From Pseudomonadota bacterium (GTDB lineage: Bacteria > Pseudomonadota > Gammaproteobacteria > UBA9339), in NCBI GenBank assembly GCA_021781615.1, contig JAJXWM010000004.1, positions 19,001 to 83,000 on the forward strand: a stretch of DNA of 64,000 nt. Reading direction: 5' to 3'. Below are positions 57,093 through 64,000 of this stretch, one piece after another; positions within the stretch are counted from its first letter, which is position 1, and every line of letters begins with the position of its first letter. Position numbers and translations under genes: made by a program. The notes beneath the pieces were generated by a model, which saw nothing but the letters and a program-made list of their open reading frames with translations, made no database searches and was not told the origin of the DNA.

Positions 57093-57665
57093 ATGCAAAA
57101 ATTAATTACTTCCTGCCGAGCTTTTCTTGTTTTTGCGCTTTTCCTCGGGCTTATTTATCCATTATTTATTATGGGAATAGGACAAGTAATTTTCCCGGTT
57201 AAAGCAAATGGTAGTTTATTAAAAAACCACGACAATACTATTATTGGTTCGAAACTAATCGCTCAAGAATTTACTGCCCACAAATATTTCCACAGCAGAT
57301 TTTCAGCAATAAATTATAATGCCGCAGATTCCGGCGCTAGTAATCTATCAATCTCCAATGCTAAGTTATATAAGCAAACCAAAAAACATATAAACCATAT
57401 AAGACTAGAAAACGATTTCCCAGACGACATGAAGCTACCAGCTGATATGGTACTCGAGTCGGCCAGCGGTCTAGATCCACATATCTCTTTAGCTAATACC
57501 ATGTTACAACTACCGAGAGTTGCCAAACATCGAGGGCTAACACAGGAAAGAGTAAAAAAATTAATTGAGACAACTATTGATGATGACTTTATTGGCATTT
57601 GGGGGGCAGAAGGAGTGAATGTGTTGAAGCTTAATATAGCACTTGATAAACCATACCCTTCGTAA
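57093..57665 (+). CDS. kdpC: potassium-transporting ATPase subunit C
   Basis: Single-helix accessory subunit needed for assembly and ATP affinity. 190 residues: one N-terminal helix (about 8-32), FPVKANGSLL, the YFHSRFSAINYNAADSGASNL region and SASGLDPHIS. Its last codons (PYPS and stop) lie inside the left arm of a 23-bp inverted repeat, so the original C terminus was probably replaced or extended when that repeat arrived. Confidence 0.95.
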   Translation: MQKLITSCRAFLVFALFLGLIYPLFIMGIGQVIFPVKANGSLLKNHDNTIIGSKLIAQEFTAHKYFHSRFSAINYNAADSGASNLSISNAKLYKQTKKHINHIRLENDFPDDMKLPADMVLESASGLDPHISLANTMLQLPRVAKHRGLTQERVKKLIETTIDDDFIGIWGAEGVNVLKLNIALDKPYPS

Positions 57666-57774
57666 AATGAATTTATCCGTTGTCGGCTATGCACTCGCAA
57701 TCCGCATTTACTAGAAGTAAACTCCGGTTGCTCGTAGCCTGCCTTCGTGGCTAAATTCATTTTACGAAGGGTAT
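57653..57774. repeat. 122-bp palindromic element overlapping the kdpC stop
   Basis: Perfect 23-bp terminal inverted repeats (57653-57675 and 57752-57774, ATACCCTTCGTAAAATGAAT plus TTA). The middle can fold further through GGCTATGCACTCGCAA and TTGCTCGTAGCC. It supplies the kdpC stop codon and separates kdpC from kdpD. RPE-like or MITE-like. Confidence 0.8.
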
Positions 57775-57835
57775 AGGCAACTTACGTGAAGACTACAAAA
57801 AACTTTTGCTTTTTAAATATATTCAGAGATACAAA

Positions 57836-59782
57836 ATGAACACAGAAAACGATATTGATATAATTACCCCAGAAGAAGTAGCGCAAAGCTCCGCCCTACA
57901 AACAACTGAACGGGGTCAACTGAAAATTTTCCTTGGCTACTGTGCTGGCGTTGGCAAAACCTATCGCATGTTACAAGAAGGAATAACCAGCAAGCGTAAT
58001 GGCATCAATGTGGTAGTCGGTATTGTCGAAACTCATGGCCGAGCAGAAACCGAAGCCCTGGCACGTGAGGCAGATGTATTACCACGTAAAAGTATCCAGT
58101 ATTCAGGAATTACTATCGGAGAAATGGATTTAGATACCTTGTTAGAACGCAAACCACAATTAGTTCTGGTTGACGAATTAGCACACACCAATATCCCTGG
58201 CTCAAGACACTCTAAACGCTATCAAGACGTTGAAGAATTGCTTAATGCTGGTATCAATGTTTATACCACCCTCAACATTCAACATATTCAAAGTTTGGTC
58301 GATATTGTTTATCAAATCACCGGGGTAAGGGTTGAAGAAACTATTCCCAACCGCATTTTGGAGTCAGCAGTAGAGATTGAATTAGTTGACCTTTCGCCAG
58401 AAAAATTACAACAACGCTTGGCTGAAGGTAAGGTGTACATTCCACAAAAAGCTAAGTTAGCGATGCAAAAATTCTTTAAAAAAGGAAATTTGCTGGCGCT
58501 GCGCGAACTATCTTTAAAATATACAGCAAAACGTGTCGATACCGACTTACTCTCATACCGAGAAAGAGAGGAAATTCTCGAAGTCTGGCCAGTAGAATCT
58601 AAATTATTAGTCGGCATCAGCTCTAACAAAAACACCGAAAGACTATTGCTTATTACCCACCGCATGGCGGCTGACCTTGAAGCAGAGTGGTATGCAGTAC
58701 ACGTGGAATCGCTACAACAAGTAAGATACACTGATAAAGCTCGCAATCAGCTTTATCGCAATATCAATTTAGCAGAGGAACTTGGCGCAAAAGTTGTCGC
58801 TTTAAGCGGCAATAATATCGCCGATGAAATTATCAAATTTGCTAAACAAAAAAATGTTTCCTTGATTATTGCCGGTTTATCACAACGCTCTGCTTGGCAA
58901 GAATTTATCAGAGGTTCCGTGTTAAATAAGCTGGTTAAAGGCGCTCCGATTAATGTCCTGGTCGTTGGCGGTAATCATCCGGTTGCCTCATCCACCAAAC
59001 CCCAATCAGACAAACCCTTAGAATATAAACCTTATATTTTAGGATTTTTAAGCCTGATGGCGGTATTCTTGTTCAGCTGGTTATTTCCTGAATGGATTTT
59101 GGAGCATAATCTATTAATGATTCTATTTTTACCAACAATTATTAGCGGAATTCTTGGCGGCATCTCCGTAGGATTATTTACCTCAATCATCTCTTTGGGC
59201 TTATATGATTTCTTTTTCATTGACCCTAAATCTTCATTTGCCATCGCCGATCTGCACTATATCTCAAACTTAGTACTGTTTGTTTTAATTGTCTTAGGAG
59301 TAAGTTGGGTAGGAAGAATGATTAGGTGGCGGGCTGACAGCGCCAGACACCGAGAAAGATTTGTTTATGCGCTATATAATTTTAGCCGTGAAATTATCGG
59401 CGCTGAAAATTTCGACGATATTCTAAACCGCGCCATGAGAAGCACTTCAGAAGCTTTTGAAAGCGATGTTGCTATCATGCTGCCAAATAAAGCTGGACAA
59501 TTAGCAGTGCAAGTCAAAAATAAATCCGACCTTGTTCTAAATGAGATGGAACAAGCGGTAGCTATCTGGGTTTATAAAAATGGACGTCATGCTGGTAAAG
59601 GAACGAGCACTCTTTCTTCAGCAAAATGGTATTATATTCCATTAAAAACCAGAGATAGCGTCTTAGGGGTCATTTGCTTAATGAAACAAGGTTCAGACAA
59701 TGTATTTTCTCCCGAACAAAGGCGGTTGCTTGAAGCTTTTGCGGGCGTTATCGCTTTGGCTTTGGCAAAAGCTAATAAGTAG
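57836..59782 (+). CDS. kdpD: truncated KdpD: sensor part only, no histidine kinase domains
   Basis: 648 residues. The N-terminal KdpD domain has Walker A LGYCAGVGKTYRML and Walker B LVLVDELAHTNIPGSRHSKR; a universal-stress-like domain follows (LLVGISSNKNTERLL), then four helices (about 400-500) and a GAF domain ending at AFAGVIALALAKANK with a stop. The HisKA and HATPase domains of normal ~890-residue KdpD are absent and no kdpE is visible. Short KdpD proteins occur in some other bacteria. The ATG at 57836 is preferred to a TTG ten codons upstream. It may regulate by binding, for example c-di-AMP-like or K+ sensing. Confidence 0.9.
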   Translation: MNTENDIDIITPEEVAQSSALQTTERGQLKIFLGYCAGVGKTYRMLQEGITSKRNGINVVVGIVETHGRAETEALAREADVLPRKSIQYSGITIGEMDLDTLLERKPQLVLVDELAHTNIPGSRHSKRYQDVEELLNAGINVYTTLNIQHIQSLVDIVYQITGVRVEETIPNRILESAVEIELVDLSPEKLQQRLAEGKVYIPQKAKLAMQKFFKKGNLLALRELSLKYTAKRVDTDLLSYREREEILEVWPVESKLLVGISSNKNTERLLLITHRMAADLEAEWYAVHVESLQQVRYTDKARNQLYRNINLAEELGAKVVALSGNNIADEIIKFAKQKNVSLIIAGLSQRSAWQEFIRGSVLNKLVKGAPINVLVVGGNHPVASSTKPQSDKPLEYKPYILGFLSLMAVFLFSWLFPEWILEHNLLMILFLPTIISGILGGISVGLFTSIISLGLYDFFFIDPKSSFAIADLHYISNLVLFVLIVLGVSWVGRMIRWRADSARHRERFVYALYNFSREIIGAENFDDILNRAMRSTSEAFESDVAIMLPNKAGQLAVQVKNKSDLVLNEMEQAVAIWVYKNGRHAGKGTSTLSSAKWYYIPLKTRDSVLGVICLMKQGSDNVFSPEQRRLLEAFAGVIALALAKANK

Positions 59783-59785
59783 TAA

Positions 59786-60916
59786 CTACCGTGCGGAAGA
59801 GATAGCAGAAGAAAGATCCTTCTCTATATCTGCCACAACATCCGGATCATCAATACTTTTAGCAGAAGAAGTGCTTAGCTTATCTTCGGCGGCAAAACCA
59901 TGTTTTACTAACTCTTCGATAAAAGCTTCTATTTCCTTTTGGTCGATAACTCTTTTTCCGCCCCACCTTTCAATCTCGGCTGACAAATGTTCATGAATAA
60001 AATCATGCAACTTACTGGGATCATCAAAAGTTTGTCCCAGCTCAGCGACAATTTTAGGATCTAACCCAATTATACGCTCAAGATAACTCTTAACCTGCAG
60101 CACTTCAATTTTTTTAGCACTCTTTTTTACTACCTCAGAAGCAAATGAAGCAACCTTAACAGCCAACATCGCCGCTAAAACATACTGCGGAGTAACTGCC
60201 GCTCCAACATCAACTAAACAACTTAAAACAACGTTAAACGCCACAGTTCCTAAAAGAATATTGACACCTTTTACAGCATATTGCCCCGCGGCATTCCTAG
60301 ATAACCAACCTACCGCATCTCTAAAATCGCCATATAAATAACTCGTACATGCGGCAAGTTTGCTATTTTTAAGATGATCCGGCAGATATGATCCAATGAA
60401 AGAAGCGACAGATGCTCCTGCATTAACTAAAGCAGAACCACCGTCAACTATTACATCAGCAAGATAGGAAGAAAGCTCATCTCTCTTTGTAGTCCACCAC
60501 TCGGCCGCCTCCTCTGGCATAAGCATATCAAAAACAAAATTACCCGCTAAATCTAAAGCAAAACAACGGATATCTGTGTTTGATACATCAATTTTCCCGG
60601 TAACAAATTTTTCAATATCAGTAGCGAGTAATTTAGCTTTTTCTTCACCCAAAAGCCCAACATAAGCACCAACACCAGCCACTTTACCAGCAACATGAGA
60701 TACCGCATGAGCTATAGGTTTTTCCTCCACAACACCAGTCACCACACCGACAGTCTCAAAAACTGACGCTGTTCCTTTGGCAGCCCTACCCCATCCCAAA
60801 GTTTCCCCTAAAGCCTGTCGACTCTTCGATAATATCCGATATGCAATATCATATGTCCAACTACTACTTTCTGTTGCTACTGGCTGTACCGCAGCTACCG
60901 CTGGTTCATTTAACAT
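59786..60916 (-). CDS. unrecognised protein with hydrophobic central segments
   Basis: 377 residues, Ala/Val-rich. Small-residue helices lie at about 75-95 (AHAVSHVAGKVAGVGAYVG) and 160-185, and a stronger hydrophobic pair at about 220-270 (NILLGTVAFNVVLSCLVDVG, VLAAMLAVKVASFA) could insert in membranes. The C-terminal 100 residues are charged, helical and acidic. GGAG lies six bases before the ATG at 60916. It is convergent with kdpD (3-bp gap) and follows the next gene on its strand by 20 bp. No family recognised; a secreted effector is possible. Confidence 0.65.
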   Translation of the reverse strand: MLNEPAVAAVQPVATESSSWTYDIAYRILSKSRQALGETLGWGRAAKGTASVFETVGVVTGVVEEKPIAHAVSHVAGKVAGVGAYVGLLGEEKAKLLATDIEKFVTGKIDVSNTDIRCFALDLAGNFVFDMLMPEEAAEWWTTKRDELSSYLADVIVDGGSALVNAGASVASFIGSYLPDHLKNSKLAACTSYLYGDFRDAVGWLSRNAAGQYAVKGVNILLGTVAFNVVLSCLVDVGAAVTPQYVLAAMLAVKVASFASEVVKKSAKKIEVLQVKSYLERIIGLDPKIVAELGQTFDDPSKLHDFIHEHLSAEIERWGGKRVIDQKEIEAFIEELVKHGFAAEDKLSTSSAKSIDDPDVVADIEKDLSSAISSAR

Positions 60917-60936
60917 AAAAATCTCCAAAACTTTTT

Positions 60937-61548
60937 TTATTTTTTCCCTAGGTTCGCTCTTCTAAGTTCGATCCAATTTAAATAATTCTCCACCATTAGA
61001 TGTTGTAATGTTTTCCTCATCACCTCATCAATATCACTAAGCTTCTTATCATTATCTGCAGCTAATTTAATAATCGACATAAAATAAGCTAATGAAAGAT
61101 CAGGAATATCCGCGAAAGTCTTCTTCAATATGGGATCTAAGAGATATCCCTTTACATACCCAGAACAAAAATCAATCAAATGCCTGTTATTTGCTAAACG
61201 TAAATTTATAGCCAATCCATCCTTGATCCATAAAAATAGATCACTTTTCCTATCCACCAAAGCTAACTTTGACTCAATGTAGGCATACAAAGCTAAGGCT
61301 GCTTCATATATATCTTTTTGTTGCTCCATCGATTGAAACTCGGGAATACCGCCAAAAATAAAAACTGTCCATTCTCCTGGGGAAATTGGACATGGTGCAG
61401 AAGCTATAGCATACAAAAATCCTTGCACCATAGTAATGTTCATCCCAAACTCATTACGCTGCTTATTCTCAATTAAAAAATCGCCAAGAATGGCGAGCTT
61501 AGATGAGCTATCTATATTTTTTTGTATATCTTGCAAAATATTTTTCAT
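60937..61548 (-). CDS. unrecognised 203-residue helical protein
   Basis: Soluble and mostly helical, no signal peptide. It contains SPGEWTVFIFGGIPEFQS (about 57-74), which is relatively conserved-looking, and a C-terminal helical region rich in Lys/Asp. Close spacing (20 bp) suggests one operon with the 377-residue protein that follows. I do not recognise a family. Confidence 0.62.
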   Translation of the reverse strand: MKNILQDIQKNIDSSSKLAILGDFLIENKQRNEFGMNITMVQGFLYAIASAPCPISPGEWTVFIFGGIPEFQSMEQQKDIYEAALALYAYIESKLALVDRKSDLFLWIKDGLAINLRLANNRHLIDFCSGYVKGYLLDPILKKTFADIPDLSLAYFMSIIKLAADNDKKLSDIDEVMRKTLQHLMVENYLNWIELRRANLGKK

Positions 61549-61661
61549 ACATTATTCCATGTTTATATTAGAATTTTCTTAACCTTATCCTCTAACCATT
61601 TGGACCTAAAACCAATATACTGTTTGTCATTATAATATAATTTAACCACAAAATCATAATT

Positions 61662-61690
61662 TTGTGCTTTCGCATAAAAATTGTTATAAT
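61662..61690 (+). promoter_or_regulatory. sigma-70-type promoter
   Basis: TTGTGC (61662-61667), a 17-bp spacer and a perfect TATAAT (61685-61690), 48 bp before a GTG with a strong ribosome site and upstream of the autotransporter gene. Confidence 0.6.
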
Positions 61691-61737
61691 GCTGTCATGC
61701 TACGAAGGGATTTTTTCGAAACCAGGGAGGGGATCAA

Positions 61738-61914
61738 GTGAACGGTATTATTAAATCAAATCAAATTAAAATTACATCATTTTTGGTAATGGTCAGCTTG
61801 TTTTCCAGTTGGATCATATTGAAATACATATCGGAGCATATTCATATCCCTCTAATTCATCTCCTAACAAAATTTAACACTGGAGGTTACAGAAATAGCA
61901 ACCATAACTTTTAA
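61738..61914 (+). CDS. possible 58-residue membrane peptide
   Basis: GTG start with GGGAGGGG six bases upstream and the promoter described above. The peptide begins MNGIIKSNQIKITSF and has one likely membrane helix, FLVMVSLFSSWIILKYI. No homology recognised. It could be a leader for the autotransporter gene 141 bp downstream. In the remaining part of this 507-bp gap I see no other gene. Confidence 0.45.
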   Translation: MNGIIKSNQIKITSFLVMVSLFSSWIILKYISEHIHIPLIHLLTKFNTGGYRNSNHNF

Positions 61915-62055
61915 AAATAAGGGTCAGTTATGTTTTTAGCAACCGCTAAAAATTTAACAAAAAAACTAAAAGCAAGATGCTATAAATTTATATAAGTTTT
62001 ACCACCCAAGTAAAGCTTCTCTTTAACTAAAAACAACATGGAGGTTGTCTTTGGT

Positions 62056-64000
62056 ATGGATAAAAATGGATCAACATTACCATTAATTTTAGCGTTTTTG
62101 CTGGTAAGCGGAGTTAGTGCTGCCAATCAAGACCAAGGTCCTCTTGAAAAAAAAACCGATTATCTGCCATTTTTACAGGTTGGTGGCACACGGTTTTTCA
62201 ATGTAACAAGTTCTAACTTCGCTGCCAGTCTAGATTTTTTCATTCCTATCTGGCAAGAACCGACTAATCTAGTTTTTACCGATCTAAGAGTATACGATCG
62301 CTCGGGTAAACAGATTGAAGGAAATTTCCATCTCGGATATCGCCATCTCCTACCAGAAAAACAAATATTATACGGATTTTACAGTGCCTTCGATTGCAAA
62401 CGTACTAATTTAAACAATAAGTTCACTCAATTAACTTTAGGTGGAGAATTTTGGTGGGATAAGGTTTTTCTTGGCGGTAACTTTTATCAGCCGATTGGAA
62501 ATACCGCCAAATTTATGCAAGCCACAGAATCAGCAACACTTAAACAGGTGTCTAGTAACATCTATAATATCTGGATAACAAATGACGAAAAATACGAAAA
62601 AGCTATGGGCGGAGTAGATGCCGAAGCTGGTTATGAACTCACCAAAGGATTAACCGGATATATCGGCGGTTACTATTTTAAAAAAAGTGGCGTTGATACT
62701 GTTGCCGGACCTAAAGCAAAAATCACCTACGATTGGTCGCGAGAAAATGGCCAAAAAATCGGGGGCTTGTTTGATAAACTTGGATTAGAAACCGGGATAC
62801 AAAATGACAAACCAAGAGGAACCATTTGGTACCTAAGTGCAAACTTTAGAATAGGGCTGCTCCCAACAAGAAATACCAATCTCCAAGGAGCTGCCCGTCA
62901 CATGATAGATCTAATAAGACGAGATGTTGATATCGTCGCTTCTGAAGCCAAAAAAAGCAATCAAGAAGCTTATAAAGAAAACGATGAGGTAGTAACAATT
63001 GGGATAATTGATGATGACGCGCAAAAAATTATATCAGCTGCAGAACAAATCGATGGCCCTCATATTATTTTTACCAAATCATCTCATCCAAGCGATAACA
63101 ATTTAGAAATAAAATTAAAAAACAAACTTCATGGCTTACAAAAAATGAGCAAAACAATCATCCTTGGCGACCACTTAGAAGTCTTATCCCCAACTGGGCA
63201 AATACATAAAATAAAAATACCAAAAACTGAAGCAAGTAAAGGCACAACAACATTTTTCTCAGGCTTACAAAAAAAATTAGTCGAACAAAATCAGGGGGAC
63301 CTAAAAATCGTACTTGACATAAATGACTTCAAAGATGAATTACTCCCTAAATCAGGAAAACAGTATCTCAGCACCGAAACAGAGCTGAATTCGGAACAAT
63401 CACTAAAGAAACATGAACAAATTGCTGTGATTGAAGCGCTAAAGGAATATATCCCAACTACTGTAGTTGAAGATATCAAGAAGCACGAGCTGCGCGTTAC
63501 CAAACCAACCTCGGAACAACTAGAGAAAAAATATTCGGCCATAGAAACAGAGTTAACACCAGAACAACCACTTAAAAAATACATCCCAGCAGCTGTCATG
63601 GAAAAGATCAAAAAATATGAGCCGCTTGTTACCGAACCAATCCCAGAAAAACCACAAAAAAAATATCTGGTCACTGAAATAGAACCAAAACCAGAACAGC
63701 CAGAAAAAAAATATTTGCCTATAGAAACAGAACCAACGCCAGAACAATCAGTTAAAAAATATACCCAAATTACCATGCTTGATGAGAGCAAAAAATATTC
63801 ACCGGGTTTAGCTGAAATATCCGCGGAACAAATCTTAAAAAAACATCAAGAGATTGCTGTTATCGATGTAGCTGACAGTATCGATAAACACGATTTAGAC
63901 TCTATTAAACCAATTCCTAAACGATCAGAGAAAGAATATGTAACCGTCGAAACAGAATTAACTTCCAAACAGCTAGTTAAAGAATATACCCAAACTACCA
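62056..64000 (+). CDS. inverse autotransporter (intimin/invasin-type barrel) with repeat region, cut by window end
   Basis: The frame is open from the ATG at 62056 to the end (648 codons). A signal peptide (about 1-23, LAFLLVSGVSA) precedes an inverse-autotransporter beta-domain (about 30-295): FDCKRTNLNNKFTQLTLGGE, EFWWDKVFLGGNFYQPIGN and the ending MIDLIRRDVDIV. A linker domain follows (about 296-435). From about 436 there are ~16-residue repeats with the pattern KKYxxxETExxPEQxx, at least ten units, some shortened to 12. Intimin-type proteins normally carry Ig-like passenger domains here; this repeat rod is different. It would be an outer-membrane adhesin. GGAGG lies 11 bases before the start. 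Confidence 0.88.
   Translation, partial: MDKNGSTLPLILAFLLVSGVSAANQDQGPLEKKTDYLPFLQVGGTRFFNVTSSNFAASLDFFIPIWQEPTNLVFTDLRVYDRSGKQIEGNFHLGYRHLLPEKQILYGFYSAFDCKRTNLNNKFTQLTLGGEFWWDKVFLGGNFYQPIGNTAKFMQATESATLKQVSSNIYNIWITNDEKYEKAMGGVDAEAGYELTKGLTGYIGGYYFKKSGVDTVAGPKAKITYDWSRENGQKIGGLFDKLGLETGIQNDKPRGTIWYLSANFRIGLLPTRNTNLQGAARHMIDLIRRDVDIVASEAKKSNQEAYKENDEVVTIGIIDDDAQKIISAAEQIDGPHIIFTKSSHPSDNNLEIKLKNKLHGLQKMSKTIILGDHLEVLSPTGQIHKIKIPKTEASKGTTTFFSGLQKKLVEQNQGDLKIVLDINDFKDELLPKSGKQYLSTETELNSEQSLKKHEQIAVIEALKEYIPTTVVEDIKKHELRVTKPTSEQLEKKYSAIETELTPEQPLKKYIPAAVMEKIKKYEPLVTEPIPEKPQKKYLVTEIEPKPEQPEKKYLPIETEPTPEQSVKKYTQITMLDESKKYSPGLAEISAEQILKKHQEIAVIDVADSIDKHDLDSIKPIPKRSEKEYVTVETELTSKQLVKEYTQTT

Noticed and set aside
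63291..63791. Minus-strand frame of 166 residues rich in Phe, Ser and Gly
   Set aside because: It is antisense to the KKY/PEQ repeats of the autotransporter and mirrors their period.

Overview
The window comes from an AT-rich, Gram-negative bacterium, most likely a host- or amoeba-associated gammaproteobacterium of the Legionellales/Francisella/Coxiella kind. This placement rests on a fused FolK-FolP enzyme and a PanG-like ketopantoate reductase next to panB/panC (both known from Francisella), a double-PAS sensor kinase of a style common in Legionella-like genomes, Sec-exported leucine-rich-repeat proteins with nuclear-localisation-like tails, an intimin/invasin-type inverse autotransporter, and many short palindromic repeats and gene remnants. 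It is inferred from gene content only; no rRNA or marker tree is available.

Layout. 1-4.5 kb: tgt (cut by the window start) and folate genes (folKP, folB, folE, a SIMPL protein, folA), all on the minus strand. 4.6-8.9 kb: a MacAB-like ABC exporter with an adaptor, two separate permeases and an ATPase. 9-12.4 kb: dnaJ and dnaK with a good sigma-32-type promoter; a ~70-bp copy of the dnaK 3' end lies between them. 12.5-22 kb: a PAS histidine kinase, upp, a chagasin-like protease inhibitor, a sugar porter, tsaB, an MFS transporter and a PepN with a signal-peptide-like extension. 22.2-25.3 kb: a three-gene GlpA-like / FAD-NAD oxidoreductase / DUF1667 operon. 25.3-30.7 kb: tRNA-Ser(GGA), a methyltransferase, two palindromic mobile repeats, a GT25 glycosyltransferase, a broken tspO, the 4.5S SRP RNA and an unrecognised 450-residue protein. 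30.7-32.7 kb: a PBP4-type peptidase, holC and tRNA-Ser(GCU). 32.8-39.5 kb: an envelope/stress island of four double-BON proteins, ChaB, a small membrane protein, Hsp20 and a rhodanese, followed by the glycerol-3-phosphate transporter GlpT.

39.7-47.7 kb is the most unusual stretch. After tRNA-Arg(ACG) and repeats come three related secreted LRR proteins with basic nuclear-signal-like tails, a signal-less protein whose N-terminal half resembles a CheD/CNF-type glutamine deamidase, a fragment of a fourth family member and a fragment of panC. It reads as a small expanding effector cluster. 48-53.3 kb: an AAA/DUF4143 ATPase, the pantothenate operon panG-panB-panC and prfA. 53.3-59.8 kb: kdpABC plus a KdpD that has its sensor part but no histidine-kinase domains; no kdpE is visible. 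59.8-64 kb: two unrecognised proteins, a possible 58-residue membrane peptide and the start of a large inverse autotransporter with a Lys/Glu/Pro-rich repeat region that runs off the window.

The genes show a bacterium that makes folate and pantothenate, can import and oxidise glycerol-3-phosphate, copes with envelope stress and potassium limitation, and probably acts on a eukaryotic host. The repeats fall into several families. One, with three nested hairpins, has four copies, each on the 3' side of a gene and in that gene's transcriptional orientation, so it may act in mRNA 3'-end formation or stability.
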